NCBI GenBank assembly: GCA_036524115.1
Contig: DATDCY010000197.1
Coordinates: 1-30,643, forward strand
Length of the DNA stretch: 30,643 bases
Direction of reading: 5' to 3'
Source: a bacterium
Lineage (GTDB): Bacteria > JAUVQV01 > DATDCY01
Each line of letters opens with the position of its first letter. Within the stretch, counting starts at the first letter, position 1. The position numbers were made by a program, and so were the translations under genes. Shown here piece by piece: positions 1 through 7,817 of the stretch. The notes under the pieces were generated by a model. The model was given only the letters and a program-made list of their open reading frames with translations. It was not told the origin of the DNA and did not search any database.

Positions 1-13
1 CCGGGAGCGGGCG

Positions 14-784
14 CTATTTCCCGCCGCGTTGATCGTGCGCCACCACGACGCTGGCCGGTGCGCTCGATCCCGTGCCGGCTTCGTCGGATGCCGACACCGT
101 GAACTGGTAGAGCCTGCCGTCCTTGTCGTCGCCGCGCCGCGACACCTGCACCGGCGCGGTGAAGGCGAACGAGCCGTCGGCCCCGACGGCGACGTCCTTC
201 GTCTCGCCAAGGATGCCGTACTCGTCCGTGAGCGTGTACCAGGCCCGCGCGAGGGTGCAGCCCTCAGGCACCGCGACGGTCCCCGAGAGGGCGATGTCCT
301 CGAGCCGGCCATTGGGCGACGACAGCTCCGCGGGCGCGGCCGAGACCGAGACCGCCGGCGGCGCCGCGCACTTGCTGGTCACCGTCAGGACGAGCTGGAC
401 GGGCTGGGTCGCGGGCGCGAGCGGAATGCTCGACGACATCACGACCGGCTGGACGATCGCGGTGTAGGTCCCCGCGGCCGCCGACGCCGGCACCCGCACG
501 GTGAGCGTCAGCAACAGGGCGGCGGTGCGGTTGGTGAACATCCCGGGCTGCGTCGTCAGCCACGACGCCGGGAGCGAGCCACCGACCGGCCGCAACTGCA
601 TGGCGATCGTGTACGGCATGAGAGGCGGGTTGTTCACGTTCCCGATGACTGTGGTGGAGCCGCTGTCTCCGGTGGCGAGCGTCATGGCGAGGTTCGCCGG
701 GGAGAGACCCAGATTGGCCGCCAGCGCCTGCCCCGTCGTCAGGACCGCGATCACTGCGGCTGCGATGAGCACGCTCTTCTTCAT
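14..784 (-). CDS. Secreted protein with two beta-sandwich-like domains, function unknown
   Basis: A 256-residue protein beginning MKKSVLIAAAVIAVLTTG, a clear Sec signal peptide with a probable cleavage after ALA near residue 22. The open frame continues upstream of this methionine, but that extension is Arg-rich and does not look like a protein N-terminus, so the start is placed at 784; AAGGGTG lies about 7 bases before it. Residues about 25-135 and 140-250 look like two all-beta domains (alternating V/T/L strands, Pro/Gly turns, a cysteine near the start of each half of the second domain), as in Ig-like or pilus-chaperone-like folds. No catalytic motif is visible. It is a single-gene unit, transcribed away from yraN, with a long leader and an activator-type promoter. 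The periplasmic or extracellular location is secure; the role is not known. Confidence 0.75.
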   Translation of the reverse strand: MKKSVLIAAAVIAVLTTGQALAANLGLSPANLAMTLATGDSGSTTVIGNVNNPPLMPYTIAMQLRPVGGSLPASWLTTQPGMFTNRTAALLLTLTVRVPASAAAGTYTAIVQPVVMSSSIPLAPATQPVQLVLTVTSKCAAPPAVSVSAAPAELSSPNGRLEDIALSGTVAVPEGCTLARAWYTLTDEYGILGETKDVAVGADGSFAFTAPVQVSRRGDDKDGRLYQFTVSASDEAGTGSSAPASVVVAHDQRGGK

Positions 785-976
785 GGCATTCACCCTTGCG
801 ACCCCTGGTATCGCCCATGGTCGCCAACTAAGTATTCGCCTTTCGTCTTCAGGGGACGCTGGCCGCGGTGGCGTTTCGCGTCCGCTGCTTCTTCGTTCCC
901 ACCATCTCTTTTTCTGGCCGGCTCTTCTCCTTGTCGTTCCACCCCCCATCAGGGGAGAGAGCGCGGTCATCTATGT
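785..976 (-). promoter_or_regulatory. Long, potentially structured 5' leader of the secreted-protein gene
   Basis: If transcription starts near 973-976, the mRNA has a leader of about 190 bases. Two inverted repeats could form hairpins: GGACGC (854-859) with GCGTCC (878-883), with an inner GCC/GGC pair, and GCGACC (798-803) with GGTCGC (819-824). The second ends about 14 bases before the start codon and could affect ribosome access. The arrangement would suit a cis-regulatory RNA, but I cannot match it to a known riboswitch class, and chance hairpins are common at this GC content. Confidence 0.3.
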
Positions 977-1023
977 GGAAACAATATATACATGTCACGA
1001 AAAAGATGTGACGTACGTCACAT
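973..1023 (-). promoter_or_regulatory. Activator-dependent promoter with a CRP/FNR-superfamily palindrome
   Basis: Positions 1006-1023 read ATGTGACGTACGTCACAT, a perfect palindrome containing TGTGA-N6-TCACA, the CRP-type half-site arrangement also used by HcpR-like members of the family. On the minus strand a -10 box TATATT lies at 988-983 with no good -35. A start at about 973-976 puts the palindrome centre (1014.5) about 39-42 bases upstream, the class II activator position. A weaker repeat, GTCAC (994-998) / GTGAC (1008-1012), overlaps it. The sequence supports the site; which regulator binds it is not visible. Confidence 0.6.
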
Positions 1024-1285
1024 TTTGAGCGAGTCAGAGGGCGTGGGCCGCCGGGATGCCCGCTGCGTCCGGCGCCTATTCGGCTTGCCGAAAGACCATC
1101 CCTGGGAGGCGCAGGCCGAGTGCGGGACCTGGCGCCGGAGGGCACATCGGTGCGAGTCGTCGCGCGCCGGGACAGGCTTGATCGCGCAATGCTCAGTGAT
1201 CCTAACATAATGAAAAGAATGATTAATGTGTATCAGTCGTCGATCGTCACAACGGCCGGTCCCCGTCTTGCATCGCTCAGTCCCG

Positions 1286-1690
1286 ATGAGAGACGCCACG
1301 GAAACGCCGGCCGATGCTGGCGACGGCCGGCGCGCCCTCGGCGCCAGCGGCGAGGCGCTGGCCGCGCGGTATCTCGAGCGGCGCGGCTACCGGGTAATCG
1401 ATCGCAACGTTCGCTGCGGCCGCGGGGAGATCGACCTGGTTGCCGTCGACCGGGCGACGATCGTCTTCGTCGAGGTCAAGAGCAACCGGAGTCCCCGCTT
1501 CGGCGCCCCCGAAGAGATGGTGACCGCGGCCAAGCAGCGGCAGTTGACCCGGCTCGCGCTCCAGTACCTCCAGCACCGGCGCTGGCTCGGGCGGCCGGCG
1601 CGGTTCGACGTGGTCGCCATCGCGTGGGATCCCGGGGGTGCCGCCGCCATCCGCCACTTCCGGGACGCCTTCCCGGCGGCGGGCTGGTGA
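1286..1690 (+). CDS. yraN: YraN/UPF0102 family endonuclease-like protein
   Basis: A 134-residue protein matching the UPF0102 (YraN) family in order and length: GEALAARYLERRGYRV near the N-terminus, RNVRCGRGEIDLVAVD, then VFVEVKSNRSPRFGAPEE and a C-terminal RFDVVAI. The GEIDL and FVEVK elements give the E-x-D / E-x-K pattern of a restriction-endonuclease-like fold. Its precise role is unsettled; in many genomes it sits next to comM or rnhB, as here. The frame is open back to an ATG at 1226, but homologous sequence begins only after residue 30 of that version, and the ATG at 1286 gives the usual length. Neither start has a convincing SD. The stop is one base before the comM start, so the two genes are probably co-transcribed. 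Confidence 0.85.
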   Translation: MRDATETPADAGDGRRALGASGEALAARYLERRGYRVIDRNVRCGRGEIDLVAVDRATIVFVEVKSNRSPRFGAPEEMVTAAKQRQLTRLALQYLQHRRWLGRPARFDVVAIAWDPGGAAAIRHFRDAFPAAGW

Positions 1691-1691
1691 G

Positions 1692-3212
1692 ATGCTGGCG
1701 CGCGTCCGCTCCGCCGCGGTCCTCGGGGTGCAGGCGTTCCCGGTGCTCGTCGAGGCGGACCTGCAGAGCGGGCTGCCGACGTTCTCGACCGTCGGGCTCC
1801 CCGACGAGGCGGTGAGGGAGAGCCGCGACCGCGTCCGCGCCGCCATCGTGAATTCCGGGTTCGCGTTCCCCGCCGGGCGCGTCACGGTGAATCTTGCGCC
1901 GGCGAACCTGCGCAAAGAAGGCAGCGCCTTCGACCTCGCTATCGCGATTGGGCTACTCGCGGCCCAGGGGCTGGCGCGCGCGGAGGCATCGGCCGGCCTG
2001 CTGCTCCTCGGCGAACTCTCGCTCGACGGCGGGCTCAAGGCGGTGCGCGGCGTGCTCCCGGTGGCGCTTGCCGCGAGGGATGGCGGGGAGCGGGGCCTGG
2101 TCGTGCCGCCGGCCAACGCGGCGGAGGCAGCGCTCGTGCGCGGACTGGAGGTCCTGCCCGCCCGAAACCTCGCCGAGGTGGTGGCGCACCTCAACGGCGA
2201 GGCCGCGCTCGAGCGCGCCACGCCGCCCGCCGCGGCGGATCCGGGCCCGCTCGCCGAGGGCGGCCTCGAGGAGGTGCGCGGGCAGCAGTTCGCCCGCCGC
2301 GCCCTCGAGATCGCCGCGGCCGGCGGCCACAACATCCTGCTCGTCGGCCCGCCCGGATCGGGCAAGACGCTGCTCAGCCGCTGCCTGCCGGGCATCCTGC
2401 CGGCGCTGTCCTTCGAGGAGGCGCTCGAGACGACGCGGATCCACTCGGTGGCGGGGCTGGTCTCGCCGGCGCGGCCGCTCGTGCTGGCGCGTCCGTTCCG
2501 GGCGCCGCACCACTCCGTGAGCAACGCCGGGCTCGTCGGCGGTGGTTCGCACCCGCGGCCGGGGGAGGTGAGCCTCGCCCACAACGGCGTGCTCTTCCTC
2601 GACGAGTTGCCGGAGTTCTCGCGCAGCGTCCTCGAGAACCTGCGCCAGCCGCTCGAGTCGGGCGAGGTGACGATCGCGCGCGCCGCGCTCACGCTGACGT
2701 ACCCGGCGCGGTTCATGCTCGCGGCGGCGATGAACCCCTGCCGCTGCGGCTTCCGCGGCGATCGCCTGCGCAGCTGTACCTGCACGCCGCGCGAGGTCGA
2801 CGCCTACCGGGCCCGCATCTCCGGGCCCCTGCTGGACCGCATCGATCTGCACGTGGAGGTGCCGGCGCTCTCGTACGAGGAGATCGCGGCGGCGCCGGCG
2901 GGGGAGGGGACGGTGGCGGTGCGGTCGCGGGTCGAGTCGGCGCGCGCCCGCCAGCGCGAGCGCCTGCACGAGGCGGCGATGCACTGCAACGCCCAGATGG
3001 GCGCGCGCGAGGTGCGGCTGCACTGCCGCCACGACGAGAGCTGTGCGCGCCTGCTCGAGGGGGCGATGCGCGCGCTCGGCCTCTCCGCGCGCGGCTATGC
3101 CCGCGTGCTCAAGGTGGCGCGCACGATCGCCGATCTCGCCGCCGAGGAGCGGATCGGCGTCGCCCACGTCGCGGAGGCGATCCAGTACCGGGAGCGGGGG
3201 ACGTCCCCGTGA
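1692..3212 (+). CDS. comM: ComM/YifB-type AAA+ Mg-chelatase-like helicase
   Basis: A 506-residue protein, the same length as E. coli YifB and Haemophilus ComM. The N-terminal domain (about 1-170) has the family pattern VEADLQSGLPTFSTVGLPD and VNLAPANLRKEG, a Lon-protease-like fold. Walker A GPPGSGKT is at about 219-226 and Walker B GVLFLDELPEF at about 299-309. A Cys cluster (CRCG then CTC, about 350-366) is followed by the sensor-2/C-terminal Mg-chelatase part, GPLLDRIDLHVEVP. ComM is a hexameric helicase that promotes branch migration during natural transformation. The start is fixed by one-base spacing from yraN, and the N-terminus MLARVRSAAVLG fits the family. This suggests, but does not prove, competence for DNA uptake. 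Confidence 0.95.
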   Translation: MLARVRSAAVLGVQAFPVLVEADLQSGLPTFSTVGLPDEAVRESRDRVRAAIVNSGFAFPAGRVTVNLAPANLRKEGSAFDLAIAIGLLAAQGLARAEASAGLLLLGELSLDGGLKAVRGVLPVALAARDGGERGLVVPPANAAEAALVRGLEVLPARNLAEVVAHLNGEAALERATPPAAADPGPLAEGGLEEVRGQQFARRALEIAAAGGHNILLVGPPGSGKTLLSRCLPGILPALSFEEALETTRIHSVAGLVSPARPLVLARPFRAPHHSVSNAGLVGGGSHPRPGEVSLAHNGVLFLDELPEFSRSVLENLRQPLESGEVTIARAALTLTYPARFMLAAAMNPCRCGFRGDRLRSCTCTPREVDAYRARISGPLLDRIDLHVEVPALSYEEIAAAPAGEGTVAVRSRVESARARQRERLHEAAMHCNAQMGAREVRLHCRHDESCARLLEGAMRALGLSARGYARVLKVARTIADLAAEERIGVAHVAEAIQYRERGTSP

Positions 3213-3219
3213 ACGACGC

Positions 3220-3260
3220 TTGCGCGAACGGGCGCGCCATGTATATAGTCAGACTAGTCA
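3220..3260 (+). promoter_or_regulatory. Probable promoter/operator of the first toxin-antitoxin pair
   Basis: TTGCGC (3220-3225) and TATAGT (3244-3249) are 18 bases apart. Immediately downstream, AGTCAG is directly repeated, and the 8-base palindrome GACTAGTC (3252-3259) lies about where transcription would begin. Phd-type antitoxins repress their own promoters through short palindromes, so this is the natural operator candidate. It is inferred from position and symmetry. Confidence 0.45.
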
Positions 3261-3280
3261 GGCCATGAGGAGGGTGTGCC

Positions 3281-3532
3281 ATGAAGCGCAGCTGGCAATT
3301 GCAGGAGGCGAAGGCCCGCTTGAGCGAGCTCGTCAAGACTGCCGCGAAGGAGGGGCCGCAGGAGATCACCGTTCGCGGGGAGACCGCAGCCGTGCTGATC
3401 TCAGAGAAGGATTACCTGCGGCTCGCGAAGCCCAAGCCCGGGTTCGTCGCCTTCGTGCGGCAGTCCCCCTTCGCGGGGATCGATCTCAAGCTCGGGCGCG
3501 ACCGCTCGCCGGATCGCACGGTGGACGTGTGA
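3281..3532 (+). CDS. Phd/YefM-family antitoxin (first TA pair)
   Basis: An 83-residue protein, MKRSWQLQEAKARLSELVK..., with the Phd/YefM N-terminal DNA-binding pattern (W-x-L-x-EAK-x2-LSELV, then ITVRGETAAVLISEKDY) at residues 5-45. The C-terminal part (FVAFVRQSPFAGIDL onward) would wrap the toxin. It should neutralise the downstream PIN ribonuclease and repress the operon. A strong SD, AGGAGGG at 3268-3274, lies 6 bases before the ATG. The stop codon overlaps the toxin start (GTGA), typical of translational coupling in TA operons. Confidence 0.9.
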   Translation: MKRSWQLQEAKARLSELVKTAAKEGPQEITVRGETAAVLISEKDYLRLAKPKPGFVAFVRQSPFAGIDLKLGRDRSPDRTVDV

Positions 3533-3948
3533 GCTACCTCGTCGACACCAACGTGGTCGCCGAATTGTCCCGGCACGCACCGAATCCGCGCGTGGTGGCC
3601 TGGTTCCGGGACGTTCCGGACACCGCGCTTCACTTGAGCGTATTGACGCTGGGCGAGTTGCGAAAGGGCGTCGAAGCCCTGACGGATGCCCGCAGGAAGG
3701 AGCGGCTGAGGGTCTGGCTGGAGAACGATCTTGCGGAATGGTTCGGAGAGCGGCTCCTGCCCGTCACGGCAGCGGTGGCGGATCGCTGGGGCCGGCTGCT
3801 CGCAGAGGCCGGCCGCCCGGTGCCGGCCGTCGACAGCCTTCTTGCCGCGACCGCGCTCCAGAACGGCCTGCGCATGGTGACGCGGAATTCGCAGGACTTT
3901 GTCTTTCGGGGGCTCGATGTCGTGAACCCTTGGGAGCACGGGCGGTAG
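3529..3948 (+). CDS. PIN-domain ribonuclease toxin, VapC/FitB-like (first TA pair)
   Basis: A 139-residue protein starting VSYLVDTNVVAELSR on a GTG that overlaps the antitoxin stop. It is a complete PIN domain: D6 in LVDTN, E43 in TLGELRKG, D102 in PAVDSLLAATA, and the terminal acidic site TRNSQDF (D123). These residues coordinate Mg2+ for cleavage of RNA. The pattern ELRKG and the ending DVVNPWE are typical of the FitB-like VapC subgroup. An in-frame extension to 3043 exists but reads through comM in another frame and is not real. The RNA target cannot be told from sequence; the antitoxin partner is Phd-type rather than AbrB-type. Confidence 0.92.
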   Translation: MSYLVDTNVVAELSRHAPNPRVVAWFRDVPDTALHLSVLTLGELRKGVEALTDARRKERLRVWLENDLAEWFGERLLPVTAAVADRWGRLLAEAGRPVPAVDSLLAATALQNGLRMVTRNSQDFVFRGLDVVNPWEHGR

Positions 3949-3982
3949 GACGCCCGAAGCTGCACGCGGGTGGCAGTGCCGG

Positions 3983-4017
3983 TTGACGTGGTAGCCACCA
4001 GTAGCTACATTGGCCGC
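3983..4017 (+). promoter_or_regulatory. Sigma-70-type promoter of the second TA pair, giving a leaderless mRNA
   Basis: TTGACG (3983-3988), a 17-base spacer, then TACATT (4006-4011) make a near-consensus promoter. The antitoxin ATG begins only 6 bases after the -10 box, so transcription should start at or next to the A of ATG, and no SD is present. The spacer holds GTAGC twice and the palindrome GTAGCTAC (4001-4008), a plausible operator for autorepression. Confidence 0.65.
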
Positions 4018-4308
4018 ATGAAGGCCGTCGGCATCAAGACGCTCAAGAACCGCCTCAGCGAGTACGTCCGGCTTGCCGCCCGCGGCGAGGTCATCCTCGT
4101 GACGGACCGGGACCAGGTCGTGGCGGAGCTGCGCGCCCCGTCCGGCGGCAGGGCCGCGGCGGTCGACGACGCGCTGCTCGCGGAAGCCCTGCGCAAGGGG
4201 CTGCTGAGGCCGCCTCTGCTTGCCGGAGCGGGACCGCCGCCGCGACACCCGCGCATGACGCTGGCGAAGCTGCTTGCCGGACTCGACCGCGACCGCTCGG
4301 ACCGATGA
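4018..4308 (+). CDS. Phd/YefM-like antitoxin (second TA pair)
   Basis: A 96-residue protein starting MKAVGIKTLKNRLSEYVRLAA. Residues 1-45 follow the Phd/YefM pattern seen in many VapB-annotated antitoxins (IKTLKNRLSEYVRLAARGE, then VILVTDRDQVVAELR). A proline-rich hinge and an amphipathic C-terminus (MTLAKLLAGLDRDR) would contact the toxin. A GTG start at 3970 is possible in frame, but it lies upstream of the promoter, and the family pattern starts at 4018. The stop overlaps the toxin start as ATGA at 4305-4308. It is not close in sequence to the antitoxin at 3281, so this is not a simple recent duplication. Confidence 0.85.
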   Translation: MKAVGIKTLKNRLSEYVRLAARGEVILVTDRDQVVAELRAPSGGRAAAVDDALLAEALRKGLLRPPLLAGAGPPPRHPRMTLAKLLAGLDRDRSDR

Positions 4309-4691
4309 TCTATCTCGATACCTCCGTGATCCTCGCGCAGCTTCTCGCTGAGGACCGCGTTCCCGCCCCAGGCCTCTGGGAGGAGGCGCTCGTCTCGAGC
4401 CGGCTGCTCGAATACGAGACCTGGAATCGCCTGAACGCGCTCGGAATGTCCGCCACGCACGGCGAGGACGCGCGCCTTCTGATCGGGCGGATCGCCCTCC
4501 TCGAGCTGGCGCCGCCGGTGCTGGCACGCGCGCTCGAGCCCTTCCCGACGCCGGTGCGGACGCTGGACGCCCTGCACCTGGCTTCCCTCCATTTTCTCGA
4601 GGAGCAGGGCCAGCGCGTGGCGCTCGCGACGTACGATGCCCGGCTGCGCGCCGCCGCGGAGGCGGCCGGATTCGCGGTCACCGCACCGTAG
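4305..4691 (+). CDS. PIN-domain ribonuclease toxin, VapC-like (second TA pair)
   Basis: A 128-residue PIN protein. D5 in MIYLDTSV, E36/E38 in LLEYETWNRL, D88 in TLDALHLAS and D111 in TYDARL give the expected acidic metal site for RNA cleavage. The LEYETWN and LDALHLA wording is typical of the VapC group paired with Phd-like antitoxins. Start and antitoxin stop overlap by four bases. The protein differs from the neighbouring toxin in every motif flank, so the two pairs are likely independent acquisitions placed side by side between comM and the copper genes. Confidence 0.92.
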   Translation: MIYLDTSVILAQLLAEDRVPAPGLWEEALVSSRLLEYETWNRLNALGMSATHGEDARLLIGRIALLELAPPVLARALEPFPTPVRTLDALHLASLHFLEEQGQRVALATYDARLRAAAEAAGFAVTAP

Positions 4692-4735
4692 GGCGCGGAC
4701 CGCTCGTTGTCGTTCGGGGTGCCGCGCCCTATATT
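4691..4735 (+). promoter_or_regulatory. Promoter of the copper module with a flanking inverted repeat
   Basis: TTGTCG (4707-4712), exactly 17 bases, then TATATT (4730-4735) form a good sigma-70-type promoter about 107 bases upstream of the Met-rich protein. A perfect 8-base inverted repeat, GGGCGCGG (4691-4698) and CCGCGCCC (4722-4729), brackets the -35 box with arms about 31 bases apart, near three helical turns. It could be an operator or, less likely given the 23-base loop, the end hairpin of the TA operon. Confidence 0.55.
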
Positions 4736-4841
4736 GGGACCAGCCTCGAGAGCCCCGGTCTGCACCCGTCCTGCTTCACGGTCGACGCCGTCGCCGGCAG
4801 GGCACGGGCCGCGGGGTGATCCCATGACAGGAGGGACGACG

Positions 4842-5582
4842 ATGAGAATCTTCGCAGCAACGCTGCTGGCCCTCGTGCTGGCGGCGCCGGGAACGACCTC
4901 GGCGCAGATGATGACGGAAGGAATGGGCGGCGGGATGCGGCCAGCGGGGCCGGTCCAGCCGGGGATGCGGGAGATGCCCGCGGGCATGATGGGACCGGGG
5001 ATGATGCCCGGCATGATGGGCGGGGCCAGGGAGCCGATGGGCGGCGCCATGATGTCGGCCGGGATGATGGGCCCCGACATGATGGGGTCCGCGATGTCGC
5101 CGGGAATGGACTGGGCGATGCCGGGCAAGACGCGCGGCTGCATGATGATGGCCGAAGGCATGATGATGGGGCAGGGCGATCTCGCGGGGATGCGCAAGGC
5201 GCTCGCGCTCTCCGACGAGCAGGCGGAGAAGCTCAGGGTCGTGCTGGCCCCCTTCCGGCGGGAGGTGATCCTCTCGCTGGCGTCGCTGAAGGTCGCCGAG
5301 CTGGAGCTCGCGGACCTCGTCGCGGGCGACAAGGTGGACTTCGACAGGGTCGAGTCCAAGCTCAAGGAGACCGAGGCGCTGCGCACGAAGATCCGGCTCG
5401 TCCACTTCCAGGCGGCGTACGCGCTGCGGGGCGTCCTCAGCAGGGAGCAGCTGGAGAAGCTCCAGGGGATGGGCGAGTGCGGCCAGCTCGTGCAGCCGGC
5501 AGCTCCCGCCGCCCCGGCCCCGCCCCCGCAGCAACCGGGCGGCGGCGCGGGCGGCGGCACGGAGCACGAGCAGCACCACTAG
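4842..5582 (+). CDS. Met-rich periplasmic Spy/ZraP-like metal-binding protein
   Basis: A 246-residue exported protein: signal peptide MRIFAATLLALVLAAPGTTSA, then a low-complexity segment of about 90 residues with about 28 methionines in MMG/GMM motifs, then a helical part (about 115-215) with DLAGMRKALALSDEQAEKLRVVL and LSREQLEKLQGMG. The helical part matches the Spy/CpxP/ZraP LTxxQ-type chaperone and metal-sensing family, with the motif degenerate as LSREQ. The tail is Pro/Gly-rich and ends EHEQHH. Methionine clusters bind Cu(I) in CopC- and PcoE-like proteins, so with a Cu+ ATPase gene next door a periplasmic copper buffer or chaperone is the likely role. SD AGGAGGG (4829-4835) lies 6 bases before the ATG, which excludes upstream starts. 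Confidence 0.8.
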   Translation: MRIFAATLLALVLAAPGTTSAQMMTEGMGGGMRPAGPVQPGMREMPAGMMGPGMMPGMMGGAREPMGGAMMSAGMMGPDMMGSAMSPGMDWAMPGKTRGCMMMAEGMMMGQGDLAGMRKALALSDEQAEKLRVVLAPFRREVILSLASLKVAELELADLVAGDKVDFDRVESKLKETEALRTKIRLVHFQAAYALRGVLSREQLEKLQGMGECGQLVQPAAPAAPAPPPQQPGGGAGGGTEHEQHH

Positions 5583-5636
5583 CGTTCGCGCGGGGTGCGC
5601 GACCCGGTTCCGGCTGTCGCTGAGGACCCCACGGCG

Positions 5637-7790
<2,154 letters not shown>

Positions 7791-7817
7791 GCCCGGCACT
7801 CGGCGGCGCCCCGGAGG

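Larger units (their letters stand above)
785..1285. other. 501-base intergenic region between divergent genes
   Basis: This stretch separates the secreted protein (minus) from yraN (plus). I see no credible protein in it, although GC-rich frames run through. It holds, from left to right: a leader of about 190 bases for the minus-strand gene with two potential hairpins; an AT-rich promoter with a perfect 18-base palindrome (1006-1023); a GC-rich middle with a small inverted repeat TTCGGC-TT-GCCGAA at 1079-1092 enclosed by GCGCC/GGCGC; and a second AT-rich patch (about 1197-1235) that is a plausible promoter zone for yraN, although no clean -35/-10 pair stands out. Confidence 0.6.

Noticed and set aside
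785-900. A c-di-GMP (GEMM) riboswitch upstream of the secreted protein
   Set aside because: GGACGCGAAACGCC on the minus strand looks slightly similar, but the conserved GGCAAACC and tetraloop-receptor parts are missing.
3197-3208. A 12-base perfect palindrome GGGGACGTCCCC at the end of comM
   Set aside because: It lies in the coding sequence (Gly-Thr-Ser-Pro), has no U-run after it and is easily explained by GC-rich codons.
4902-5175. The ATGATG-rich stretch as a DNA tandem repeat or CRISPR-like array
   Set aside because: The repetition comes from methionine/glycine codons in a coding sequence; there is no fixed unit length or spacer.
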